The notes beneath the pieces were generated by a model. The model had not been told where the DNA came from. It worked only from the letters and a program-made list of their open reading frames with translations, and searched no databases. Made by a program: the position numbers and the translations under genes. A stretch of 64,000 nt of DNA from Calditrichaceae bacterium (lineage in GTDB: Bacteria > Calditrichota > Calditrichia > RBG-13-44-9 > J075): the NCBI GenBank assembly GCA_013360445.1, contig JABWBP010000037.1:1-64000 (forward strand). The letters run 5' to 3'. Positions 43,635 to 51,277 of this stretch are shown piece after piece. How positions within the stretch are numbered: the first letter of the stretch is position 1; each line of letters begins with the position of its first letter.

Positions 43635-44456
43635 TCAGCTGATACGAATGAAATCTTTGGAATCGTAAGCGCGGAAGCGCCGGCACACTTCGTAGCCTTC
43701 GCGGTCGCCGTCGTCATTGGTATTCCCTTCGATGGTTTCGAAGACGTCGTTGCCGAACCGCGTGACCAGCCCGGTATGATCCCAATCGGTAGAAGTGCGG
43801 CGGTTGAGAAAAATACTGCCCGGGGGCATCGCGGCGGCCGGGGGATTGCCGGCGCTCAAATTCCTGCCCGCGACGAATAACCCCTTCTCTTTTGCCTGGG
43901 CGGCCAGGGTATCGCAGGAGAAGGTGGTTTTAAAGGGCATGGGGAAGTTGAGGGTGTCGGAAGCCTGGCGCAGGATAAAGCACACGAAACCGGCGCACCA
44001 GGCCCATTCCCGGCCTTCGTTGCCGTGCATGTACAAGCGCACCCAGGGGCCGAGGTTCTGCCCCCCCACTTCCCGGGGCAGCTCTTTAAGGTGGCGGGCA
44101 GCATAGCCGGTTATCATGCTGGCGTAAGAGCCGCCGGGGTTGGCCGCGGGGGTGAGCGCGCGCAGCATCGGGCGGGTGAGCGCCGCAAAGGTTGTCTGGT
44201 TGGCTGCCCCGGATTCGACCATTCCGTTGGCTTTTTGGTACTGGCGAAGGGCGTGCTCCGTGGCGGAACCGAACTGGCTGTCGATCACCAGCTTGAAATC
44301 GTGCAGGCAGAGCCACTCCTGGATAATCTTCACTTTAGCGCCCCGGTCGCCGCGGCGGTACTCGCGGTCCAGCTCCAGTTCCTTGCGAATCCAGGGATAG
44401 GGAATATTGCCGGGAGCGATCACGGCCCCTGCTGAAGCGGGTTGGTTTTCGGGCAT
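43635..44456 (-). CDS. Leaderless peptidoglycan hydrolase: PG-binding domain plus CHAP/TIGR02594-like cysteine peptidase
   Basis: A 273-residue protein with AGGAG upstream of its ATG. Residues 35-95 are a PG_binding_1 domain (YRRGDRGAKVKIIQEWLCLH, IDSQFGSATEHALRQYQKAN). Residues 110-270 are a CHAP/NlpC-like endopeptidase: nucleophile Cys in REWAWCAGFVCFILRQA, His in TDWDHTGLVT and Asn in FETIEGNTNDDG, matching the endolysin-like proteins annotated TIGR02594. There is no signal peptide, so release would need lysis, a holin or a secretion device. It is followed by the HEAT gene and preceded, across a large hairpin region, by the LysM amidase gene. Confidence 0.85.
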   Translation of the reverse strand: MPENQPASAGAVIAPGNIPYPWIRKELELDREYRRGDRGAKVKIIQEWLCLHDFKLVIDSQFGSATEHALRQYQKANGMVESGAANQTTFAALTRPMLRALTPAANPGGSYASMITGYAARHLKELPREVGGQNLGPWVRLYMHGNEGREWAWCAGFVCFILRQASDTLNFPMPFKTTFSCDTLAAQAKEKGLFVAGRNLSAGNPPAAAMPPGSIFLNRRTSTDWDHTGLVTRFGNDVFETIEGNTNDDGDREGYEVCRRFRAYDSKDFIRIS

Positions 44457-44611
44457 AATATGATCTCCTTTTGATAGTTTTCAGAAACGTTACGGCGGTT
44501 CTAAACTCAGTGAAGATTGAAAATTGAAGATTGGTAAAGCCCTCAACAACAAATGTTTGTCTTGATCTCAATGAGGCGCAGTACAAATTGCATAAGAAGC
44601 GGAATTTATGA

Positions 44612-44764
44612 ATGAATAGCCCCGCGCTTCAGCGCGGGGGATTCAAAATTCCCAATCTTCACCCTGGGGCTTCAGCCCCAAGTTTTAAAGCAACCGGGGC
44701 TGAAGCCCCAATTCAGTTTTCCTCGGATTTTCTTTTCCCCGCGCTGAAGCGCGGGGCTATTCAT
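44612..44764. repeat. Nested palindromic island with matched 20-nt stems
   Basis: ATGAATAGCC at the left is complementary to GGCTATTCAT at the right (outer ends 44612 and 44764). Inside are CCCCGCGCTTCAGCGCGGGG (44620-44639), TGGGGCTTCAGCCCCA (about 44663), GGGGCTGAAGCCCC (about 44697) and CCCCGCGCTGAAGCGCGGGG (44737-44756). All stems are perfect or nearly so. Confidence 0.9.
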
Positions 44765-44852
44765 GTAAACATTTGTGCAATTTGTGCTGCGCCCATCTCA
44801 ACAAGCTAATGTTAACCCTTAATCAGCAGAAAAAACGGTTGCGCTTTCGGGG

Positions 44853-45084
44853 GGTAAGTATGCGCTTAATCGTGGTTGAGATAAAAGCGCAAAACTCGGC
44901 ACCCAACTCGTTCCAAAACTCCTGTTTTGGAACGCAATAATCGTGGAAACTCTGTTTCCGGCCACAAAAAGCGCAGAACTTGCACGCGAAACTGGAGTTT
45001 CGCGTGCAATTACGTTCCCAAAGAGACTTTGGGAACGAGGTTTCGCGGACTTTGTCTCCGACCACGTTTAAGCGCACACTTACC
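44853..45084. repeat. Multi-hairpin inverted repeat with five unlike stems
   Basis: Outer arms 44853-44876 and 45061-45084 pair with two mismatches in 24. Inside, four strong hairpins have different sequences: CGTTCCAAAACTCCTGTTTT (44909-44934), GTGGAAACTCTGTTTCC (44943-44965), a 30-nt TTGCACGCGAAACTGGAGTT stem (44980-45009) and CGTTCCCAAAGAGACTTTGG (45013-45037), the last three written in part. The loops share ACTxxAGT or ACTCTGT shapes. It starts 11 nt after the stop of the LysM amidase gene and could end its transcript. Confidence 0.9.
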
Positions 45085-45094
45085 TTTCGGGGTT

Positions 45095-45937
45095 TTACAG
45101 GCCGATTTTCCCCCAGTCAAACGCCGGGCCGATGTCCCACTTATCGCTGCGGAAATTCTGGTGGCAGACGACGCCGTTGAAATTGATCATCCCCTCCAGG
45201 TCGGTGGACAGTTTATTGCGCGGCGCCTGCCGGGGGATATCGAAATGCAGGCAGAGGTAATCGATCAATTTGTTCAGCGAAGCGTATTGCGCCGCGGTAA
45301 AGGCGGCAAAGTACTGGATGCCGCGGTCGGTTTTCTTCACATATTTGTCGTTTTCGTCCAGCGTGCACCACCGGGTGCTGAAGGTTTCCCTGCCGGTGAC
45401 CGGGTGCGGCGGCGCCCACCAGTTCAATTGCCGGCGGTCGCCGCTGTCCGGTTTGAGCGGCCCCACGTTGACGATCTCGATCGGGATGGTTCGCTGCTCC
45501 AACTGATAATAGATCGGGTACTCCCCGCTGTAGTGGCGAAAAAGGTGAATCGCCCAGTAGCGGGGCGGGAAAATTTCATAAATTTTGCCATCCCGGTCGA
45601 GAATATAGGGGGTTGCCACCCGGCCGCGGTTATTCTTAAAGGTGTTGAAGGCCCCGGAGGCGGTGGTGCCGGCGGTAAAATGGAGCACGATCATCCGTTT
45701 GCGGTGCTCTTCGCGGTAATACCCTCCAATCGGCAATTGGAAGGTGGAAGAATCAATTTCCAGGTCTGCACCGGCCCCGGAAATGTCCGGTATTTTCAAC
45801 ACCTGCCCTACTTTCAGGTCGTTGGGGTTGGCAATACCGTTCGCACTGGCGATAATGGTATATTTTGAATAATCATTATAAAAATATTTGGCGATAGAGG
45901 TTAACGTATCCCCTGTTTTAACGATGTGGGTGCGCAT
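45095..45937 (-). CDS. LysM plus N-acetylmuramoyl-L-alanine amidase (Amidase_2)
   Basis: A 280-residue protein with AAGGAG upstream. Residues 2-50 are a LysM peptidoglycan-binding domain (IVKTGDTLTSIAKYFYNDYS, GIANPNDLKVGQVLKIP). Residues 75-280 are a type 2 amidase: zinc ligand His in MIVLHFTAGTTASG, YWAIHLFRH, EIVNVGPLKPD and the late VCHQNFRSDKWDIGPAFDW segment where the usual second zinc ligand and catalytic Lys or Asp lie. No signal peptide is present, which is like phage or tailocin endolysins and unlike housekeeping amidases. It lies between the membrane protein gene (45970) and the other hydrolase gene on the same strand. Confidence 0.88.
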   Translation of the reverse strand: MRTHIVKTGDTLTSIAKYFYNDYSKYTIIASANGIANPNDLKVGQVLKIPDISGAGADLEIDSSTFQLPIGGYYREEHRKRMIVLHFTAGTTASGAFNTFKNNRGRVATPYILDRDGKIYEIFPPRYWAIHLFRHYSGEYPIYYQLEQRTIPIEIVNVGPLKPDSGDRRQLNWWAPPHPVTGRETFSTRWCTLDENDKYVKKTDRGIQYFAAFTAAQYASLNKLIDYLCLHFDIPRQAPRNKLSTDLEGMINFNGVVCHQNFRSDKWDIGPAFDWGKIGL

Positions 45938-45969
45938 GTGGCCATCTCCTTCGCTGGTGTCGCGTTGAT

Positions 45970-46821
45970 TTAAGGCAGACCGGGATGTTCCGCTTCTTTC
46001 CCGGTGGCTTTACCGGCCTCGATTTTACCGGCTTCATCTTCATCCGTTTTTGGGGGGGCGACCGGTTGAGAAGGCGCTTCAATCACCTGAACCGGGGGCG
46101 CGGCGCTTTCCCCGCCGAAGAGGGCGGTCATTACCCGGTCGATCAACTGCACGAAAAAGCGCTCGCTGAATCCCGCCAGGAACGAGACGATGTGCAAAAT
46201 GGAGGTGTTTTGCACCTCAACGTTGCTCTGCGCCAATCCCACCATGCCGCTTTGGATGATAATCACCGAAACCACCCCGAAAATCGCTCCTAACAGGGGC
46301 TTGAACCAGTACCAGGACTGGTATTGGTCGTCGAAATCCATTTGAATGGTGTGCTTCACGATGCCCCACCAGGCGATGGTGGTTCCGCCTAACGCCCCGC
46401 TCCACAGGTAGGGCATGTATCGCCCGGTGATCCAGGTTTTCACAAAATCCGGCACCTGGGGCAGCGCCGCGAGGACCTCTAACAACGCCAAAGCTCCGAA
46501 CGTTACCAGGGGGGCAAATGCCAGGATAAGGGCCAGGCGGCGGTTGTTCCGGGTTTCGATGCCGCGGTTGAGCAAGAAGGTCGCTCCCCAAACCTGCCGG
46601 TAGGCCTCGCCCCAGTTATTGCTTTCGGAAGCGGCCTGGGCTTTGCCGACCAGCTCCAGGAACTGCTTGGAAAAATCTTCCCCGGGAGAGATCTGGATAA
46701 TGCGGGAATTGAGCGCGTCGATGCTTCGCAGAACTTCCTCCTTCCGGGTTGGATCGGTATCTGCCGTGAATTGCGGCATGGGCTGCAACGGCAGGATTTC
46801 TCTCTTGCGCTTATTGCTCAT
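45970..46821 (-). CDS. Membrane protein with cytoplasmic helical N-domain, possible holin-like partner
   Basis: A 283-residue protein with AGGAGG upstream. Residues 1-90 are soluble and helical (SKQFLELVGKAQAASESNNW, GEAYRQVWGATFLL, a TPR-like pair). Residues 92-215 contain three or four membrane helices (LALILAFAPLVTFGALALLE, YLWSGALGGTTIAWWGIVKH, LLGAIFGVVSVIIIQSGMVG). A HIVSFLAGFSERFFVQLID segment and a charged, Pro/Glu-rich tail close it. I know a similar helix plan (GALGG ... FDxxYxxWY ... GFSER) from unannotated bacterial membrane proteins, but no function for it. Its position just upstream of two leaderless wall hydrolases suggests that it could help them cross the membrane; that is inference. 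Confidence 0.7.
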   Translation of the reverse strand: MSNKRKREILPLQPMPQFTADTDPTRKEEVLRSIDALNSRIIQISPGEDFSKQFLELVGKAQAASESNNWGEAYRQVWGATFLLNRGIETRNNRRLALILAFAPLVTFGALALLEVLAALPQVPDFVKTWITGRYMPYLWSGALGGTTIAWWGIVKHTIQMDFDDQYQSWYWFKPLLGAIFGVVSVIIIQSGMVGLAQSNVEVQNTSILHIVSFLAGFSERFFVQLIDRVMTALFGGESAAPPVQVIEAPSQPVAPPKTDEDEAGKIEAGKATGKEAEHPGLP

Positions 46822-46858
46822 GGCAGAGCCTCCTGTGAAGAGTTGTGGGAGATTGAGC

Positions 46859-47064
46859 GGCCTGTCGCCGCAGCGGAGCGCCGCCGCAGGCCGTCTCGCC
46901 GGATTTGCCCCGGTTTACGCTCAGAAGCTGTTTTATGGGGATCCATCCCTTTGGGAAAAGCCCAAATTTTTGCCACGAAGCCACAAAGTTTCACCAAGAA
47001 TTTTAAACATTTTTTAGTGAACCTTCGAGTCTTAGAGCCTTTGTGGCAACTTTTCCCGAAGGGA
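46859..47064. repeat. Nested inverted repeat with CCACAAAG arms
   Basis: ATCCCTTTGGGAAAAG (46944-46959) faces CTTTTCCCGAAGGGAT (47049-47064). Inside, TTGCCACGAAGCCACAAAG (46971-46989) faces CCTTTGTGGCAA (47039-47050), a variant of the CACAGAG family. A GC-rich hairpin GCGGCCTG ... CAGGCCGTC lies at about 46858-46897. Confidence 0.8.
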
Positions 47065-47087
47065 TGGCTTCGCTATAAAACCGCTTC

Positions 47088-47681
47088 TCAGGGGCTTCTT
47101 TCAACTATTTTTACCCGGCAACGCTTTCCATAGAGCCGGGGGTATTTTTCTTTAAGCTGGCTCGCCAGATAGAATCCATAGATAGCCTGGTACTCCCCCG
47201 GGGGAAAGCCGGCAATTATCCGGATCAAATTTTGCCCGGGCAATATCCGGTATTGCTCCCGGAAGATTTGCACCACGGTACCATCCGGCCTTATCTGCAA
47301 CATGGTGACAAACATCGGCGAGATCACCGCCAGAAGAGAATCATCGTCAATATCGAATAAAATTTGAATCGAAGCGCCCACGGGAATTTCTCCCGCGGGG
47401 CAACCGGCCCGGGCAAATTGCCCGATATTCGCCAACATGTACCCCTCTACCGTATCCGGCAGAATAAACGGGGGAGAATAAACCGGGTTGGGGGTGAGGC
47501 TTGCCAGGGTATCGGAAAGCCGGGAAACTCCGGCGGTATCTTGCCCGGCGGGCTGCGAGATTCCCTGCGCCTGTAAGGCCGGGCCGGCGCCCAGCAGCAT
47601 CACGGCCTGGCAGAGAAGTGACAACCAACCCCCTGCTTCACAAATTTTTTGCCAAACCGGGTGTCGAAGGTTTCGATCCAT
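47088..47681 (-). CDS. Secreted protein of unknown function
   Basis: About 197 residues from the ATG at 47681; a TTG at 47717 would add 12 residues. A signal peptide is likely (LSLLCQAVMLLGAGPALQAQ). The mature part begins with a Pro/Gln/Ser-rich linker and then a beta-rich domain (GYMLANIGQFARAGCPAGEI, VISPMFVTMLQIRPDGTVVQ, LIRIIAGFPPGEYQAIYGFY). I know no family for it. The DDDSLLAVISP ... QIRPDG style resembles DUF4384-like domains, but I cannot claim membership. It follows no operon partner clearly; the membrane protein gene at 45970 is about 270 bp downstream on the same strand. Confidence 0.6.
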   Translation of the reverse strand: MDRNLRHPVWQKICEAGGWLSLLCQAVMLLGAGPALQAQGISQPAGQDTAGVSRLSDTLASLTPNPVYSPPFILPDTVEGYMLANIGQFARAGCPAGEIPVGASIQILFDIDDDSLLAVISPMFVTMLQIRPDGTVVQIFREQYRILPGQNLIRIIAGFPPGEYQAIYGFYLASQLKEKYPRLYGKRCRVKIVERSP

Positions 47682-47784
47682 AGCGGTTTTTCGCTTTACG
47701 CCAGAGAATGTCGCCAATTGATCTCACATTCGCAACAGGAAATATTGCATTTCAGCCGCAGCAGGATATTCCCGGGTTGTCGCT

Positions 47785-47945
47785 ATAGGCGTAAACCTAA
47801 GGGATTGGAGGCCAGGAATGGGGGTTAAAAACCCCCGATTTTGATGGGATCGCCTTTATCCCCGACATAAATGTCGGGGCAATTGATCTGAATAGCCCCG
47901 CGATTCACCGATTGATAACCTTCAGACGCTTAGGGTTACGCCTAT
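47785..47945. repeat. Nested inverted repeat with 20-nt hairpin
   Basis: Arms 47785-47801 and 47929-47945 pair with one mismatch in 17 (ATAGGCGTAAACCTAAG). Inside are CCCCGACATAAATGTCGGGG (47860-47879) and a cut-off half stem GAATAGCCCCGCGATTCACC (47890-47909). It lies between divergent genes 47088-47681 and 47985-50054. Confidence 0.85.
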
Positions 47946-47984
47946 GCGGATGGCCGGGAAACTTTTAAAACAGCTTCTAAGGTT

Positions 47985-50054
47985 TTGCCAACCCGCGCCG
48001 TTCATTTTAAAAAGCTCTGCAAATACTTGTTATCGCGCACAGCACAGGCGCAAAAAAAACAATATTCTGTTGAAACTGGTGGGATGTTGAGAAAAGTAGA
48101 TGGCATCAGGGGGGGTCTATACAACTATATGCTATGGAGCAGTACTATGTATTTGGTTAGAGACAATTTCACCCATCAAAATACAACTTCGTGGGATTTT
48201 CTGCCGCCAGTGGACGCTGCGGCGGCTGGCCCGGGAAAGGAAATATTGGAGATTTTTTCTTCCCCGACTGTTTTTGCCTTGTTCTCCCGCGCCGCCAGCA
48301 TGGTCGTGATTCTACTGCTGGCGTTTTTCATGGTTCAAGCGGCGCGGGCGCAGGAATATTTTGATAAGATTGCCCAAACCGGGCAAGCCATACCGGGGGT
48401 GGATGCTGAGACCCAAAAATCCAACCAGAGCCAGGTGGTATGGTACCAAGGCTACTGGTGGGGGGTTTTTAAAGAGTCGAACTCCGGCCACTGGTTTATT
48501 TACCGGTATGAAAACAACACCTGGAGCGCGAACGCCACTACCGGAATTACCGATGGTACTGAAGCTGACGCCCACCTGGATGAAGCCAGCGGCAAACTGT
48601 ATGTGCTGGTGTCAACGAACGCCAAACGCGTGTCGCGGTTGAGCTATTCCGGTGGGAATTGGGTGTTGGACAGCGGTTTTCCGGAATTCGTGGATATAGA
48701 TGCTTCCAGCGATAATCCCGCCTGCATTACCCGGGCCATGGACGGCGATCTGTTCGTTTTTTGGGTCAGGGGCGGCAACTTAAAAGGCGTGTACAGCAGC
48801 GACCAGGGAGTTACCTGGACCCTCCCCTTTATCATCACCAGCGCCAGCACTGCCATCACCGATGCCGTTGCTTTTCGCTATCTGGGCAGCAACTACATCG
48901 GCCTGTTCGTGGGAGAAGGAAGCGGGTCGAAAAGGTTCTTGTTTCGCCGCCTGAGCGACAGCGCCGATCCTACCATCAGCAGCAACTGGGTGGCGGAAAC
49001 CCTGCCCCTTATTCCCAGCCTCGACGGCGATGACCACGCGAACATCGTACGGGATGCCGACCATAACCTCTACGCCATCGGCAAGTATGCAGACAGCAAT
49101 AAGTTTTATCTTTTCAAGCGCTACAAAAACAACGGTGAGTGGGATTATTTTAAAATAGAGCCAAATTACGGAACCCGCCCGGCCCTGGCCATCGATGAAG
49201 CCAATAACAGCCTGGTGATTCTCGGAACGGTTCGAAAAAGCGGAGAGCTGGATAAAATCCAATATACCGTGCTGGATAAAGATAACCTCCAGGACGTTAT
49301 CGGCATGGAACCCTGGAAGCCGGCGCTGGAAGACGGGATCAACAATTTCAGCGAAGTTACGGTATCCTACCAGATTCTCGGCAACAGCAGCAATTTGATG
49401 GTCTGCGGGGAAAGAGACAGCTCTCCCGGCCAGGTCTGGTACAACCTGCTGGATCTGAGCGACATCGCCCTGCCGGTGTTCATGGCCTTCTTTAGCGCCA
49501 CCACGGACGCGCAGCGCATCAACCTGGAATGGGGCACTCATTCCGAAGTCAACAACTGGGAATGGATTATCCTTCGCCGGGAGGGCGAGCAAGGAGAATT
49601 CCACGAATTAGCCCGGCTGCCGGGGTTCGGCACCACCAATTTCTTCAACCGCTATTCCTACGCCGATGAAGGGGTGCAGCCGGAAACGGTCTATTATTAC
49701 CGCCTCGCCAACGTGGATTTCGATGGAACCATCCATTATTACCCGGAACTGGTAAAATCCAGCCTGGCGCCCATTTCCACTTTTGCGCTGTATCCCACTT
49801 ATCCCAATCCTTTCAACGCCCAGACCACCGTTCGCTTCGAGATCGGGGAAGCCGCCCGGGTACAATTAGATATTTTCGATGTATCCGGCCGGCGGGTGCG
49901 GCGGCTGTTCGAAGGATCTTTGCAGCCCGGCAGTTACAACTATATTTGGGATGGGCGGGATGATCGCAATGAAGGCGTCGCCTCCGGGGTATATTTCCTG
50001 AATTTCTCCGCCGGCAACTATTTCCGGGCGGAAAAAATGGTGTTATCGAAATAA
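47985..50054 (+). CDS. Secreted protein with T9SS sorting domain
   Basis: Up to 689 residues in the open frame; the real start is unclear. The hydrophobic export segment VVILLLAFFMVQAARAQ begins at about residue 107 of the open frame, so a start near 48084 (MLRKVDG, after GGTGGG) or a later one is more likely than 47985. The mature region (about 400 residues) looks like a beta-propeller or sialidase-like fold with many W-G-F repeats (WYQGYWWGVFKESNSGHWFI, LFVFWVRGGNLKGVYSSDQG). A fibronectin-like stretch follows (INLEWGTHSEVNNWEWIILR), and the end is a T9SS domain with YPTYPNPFNAQTTVRFEIGE and ASGVYFLNFSAG, closing with EKMVLSK. Expected to be exposed on the cell surface. Substrate unknown. 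Confidence 0.82.
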   Translation: MPTRAVHFKKLCKYLLSRTAQAQKKQYSVETGGMLRKVDGIRGGLYNYMLWSSTMYLVRDNFTHQNTTSWDFLPPVDAAAAGPGKEILEIFSSPTVFALFSRAASMVVILLLAFFMVQAARAQEYFDKIAQTGQAIPGVDAETQKSNQSQVVWYQGYWWGVFKESNSGHWFIYRYENNTWSANATTGITDGTEADAHLDEASGKLYVLVSTNAKRVSRLSYSGGNWVLDSGFPEFVDIDASSDNPACITRAMDGDLFVFWVRGGNLKGVYSSDQGVTWTLPFIITSASTAITDAVAFRYLGSNYIGLFVGEGSGSKRFLFRRLSDSADPTISSNWVAETLPLIPSLDGDDHANIVRDADHNLYAIGKYADSNKFYLFKRYKNNGEWDYFKIEPNYGTRPALAIDEANNSLVILGTVRKSGELDKIQYTVLDKDNLQDVIGMEPWKPALEDGINNFSEVTVSYQILGNSSNLMVCGERDSSPGQVWYNLLDLSDIALPVFMAFFSATTDAQRINLEWGTHSEVNNWEWIILRREGEQGEFHELARLPGFGTTNFFNRYSYADEGVQPETVYYYRLANVDFDGTIHYYPELVKSSLAPISTFALYPTYPNPFNAQTTVRFEIGEAARVQLDIFDVSGRRVRRLFEGSLQPGSYNYIWDGRDDRNEGVASGVYFLNFSAGNYFRAEKMVLSK

Positions 50055-50078
50055 TTAGCCTTAGCAGTGGAAAAGGAG

Positions 50079-50179
50079 TGCAAAACTTCAGTTTTGCAAG
50101 GCAGCTTTCTCTATATTCTGTTTATGGCTATCGACAATGAGGGGTAAGGAGGTGAGTGCAAAACTAAAGTTTTGCACTC
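50079..50179. repeat. Two TGCAAAACT hairpins
   Basis: TGCAAAACTTCAGTTTTGCA (50079-50098) follows the T9SS cargo gene and may end its transcript. GAGTGCAAAACTAAAGTTTT plus GCACTC (50154-50179) lies 20 nt before the next gene. Both are the same class as 2130-2149 and 18253-18272, with changed loop bases. Just before the second is AAGGAGGTGAGTGC, which resembles a ribosome site but no gene follows in frame. Confidence 0.8.
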
Positions 50180-50198
50180 CGCGAACGACCGCTGATCC

Positions 50199-51227
50199 AT
50201 GGAAATACTCTCACGACAGGAAAGCCCGGGAATCGCCCGGGAGGCAGACCGGCTCTGCCGGATCATCGAAGAACGCGAAACCGCGCTTCGAGAGGGCCGG
50301 GCGGGGAAAACCGCCAAAGTGGAGAACGCCGCTTTTCAGCTTCTCCAGATCGGGCGGAACGCAGTGTACCGCATCGACGATGCCCGGCGCTGGTTCCTGA
50401 AGCTCCCCTGCGGAAAAAATTGGAAGGGTTTGGAAGGGGAAGCGCTGGGGTTCCGCTTCCTCAAAACGGTTTTTCCGGGTGCGGAATATTACCTGCACCC
50501 CGCGGCGGTGCGGATCTCCCTTAAAAAAGGCTATATCCTTTCCGCAGAAGTCCCCGGCTCGCAATTGAACTACCATCTCTACCGGGGATGCTTTCGCGCT
50601 TCCGCTAAAGATTTCAAAAAAGTAGAAGAAATGTTCCGGCGCTGCGGCCGGGTGTTGGGTGAGTTTCACCGGGCGGGAGCGAATTACCCGGCGCGCCCGC
50701 TGGCCTCGGGGCTGGCCAATACCCTGGAACGCCGCCTGGCCAAAGCCGAAAGATTGGACGCCCGGGGGCAGGAAATCGCCCGCTGGCGGCAGGCCCGTGC
50801 GCCCTTTGCCGCCGAAGAGAGCTTCGTTCATGGAAATTGCACCTACCGGAACATCTTCGTGCACGGCGACCAGGCCGGCCTGATCGATTTCGAAACCAGC
50901 GGCCGGGGATCGCTCTACAACGACCTGGCGCGGGTGTGCAGCGACGTGCTTCTCACCCGCACCGCCCTGTTCTTTCCCTGGAAGCGGGCCTTCAGCGCCC
51001 TGGCCGCCCTGTTGGAGGGATATAAATCGGCGTATTCTTACCAGCCGGAGCATTTGCTGAATTATATCGCCCTGTATATCTTCGACCGCTATATACAAGT
51101 CTATGGTATCAAAAAAGAGCGGGAAACCGTTTCCGGCGTCCCGGTTTCCCGGGGGAAAGTGCACCGCCTGATCGATAGCCTGTTGGAGGGAGACGCCGCG
51201 TCGGTGTTCGGCGGGATTCGTTTGTAA
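50199..51227 (+). CDS. Kinase-fold (APH-like) protein with HGN in place of HGD
   Basis: A 342-residue protein of the aminoglycoside-phosphotransferase/choline-kinase fold. N-lobe: VYRIDDARRWFLKLPCG with the probable ATP-lysine. C-lobe: the Brenner-type motif reads VHGNCTYRNIFV instead of the usual HGDxxxxNI, and the metal-binding DFE is present in LIDFETSGRGSLYNDLARV. Change of the catalytic Asp to Asn may weaken or abolish phosphotransfer, so it could be a pseudokinase or a lineage with another mechanism. No ribosome site is obvious. It precedes the flippase-like membrane protein gene by 50 nt on the same strand; the pair may act on lipid or cell-surface glycans, by analogy with kinase-flippase neighbours elsewhere. 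Confidence 0.78.
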   Translation: MEILSRQESPGIAREADRLCRIIEERETALREGRAGKTAKVENAAFQLLQIGRNAVYRIDDARRWFLKLPCGKNWKGLEGEALGFRFLKTVFPGAEYYLHPAAVRISLKKGYILSAEVPGSQLNYHLYRGCFRASAKDFKKVEEMFRRCGRVLGEFHRAGANYPARPLASGLANTLERRLAKAERLDARGQEIARWRQARAPFAAEESFVHGNCTYRNIFVHGDQAGLIDFETSGRGSLYNDLARVCSDVLLTRTALFFPWKRAFSALAALLEGYKSAYSYQPEHLLNYIALYIFDRYIQVYGIKKERETVSGVPVSRGKVHRLIDSLLEGDAASVFGGIRL

Positions 51228-51277
51228 CCCGGCTGCTTCGTCTAATCAATCAAATTCGAATCCCGGAGAGTGGGAAG

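Noticed and set aside
50140-50165. AAGGAGGTGAGTGC taken at first as a ribosome site for a gene starting near 50163
   Set aside because: No start codon with an open frame follows at proper spacing; the kinase-fold gene starts at 50199 beyond the hairpin.
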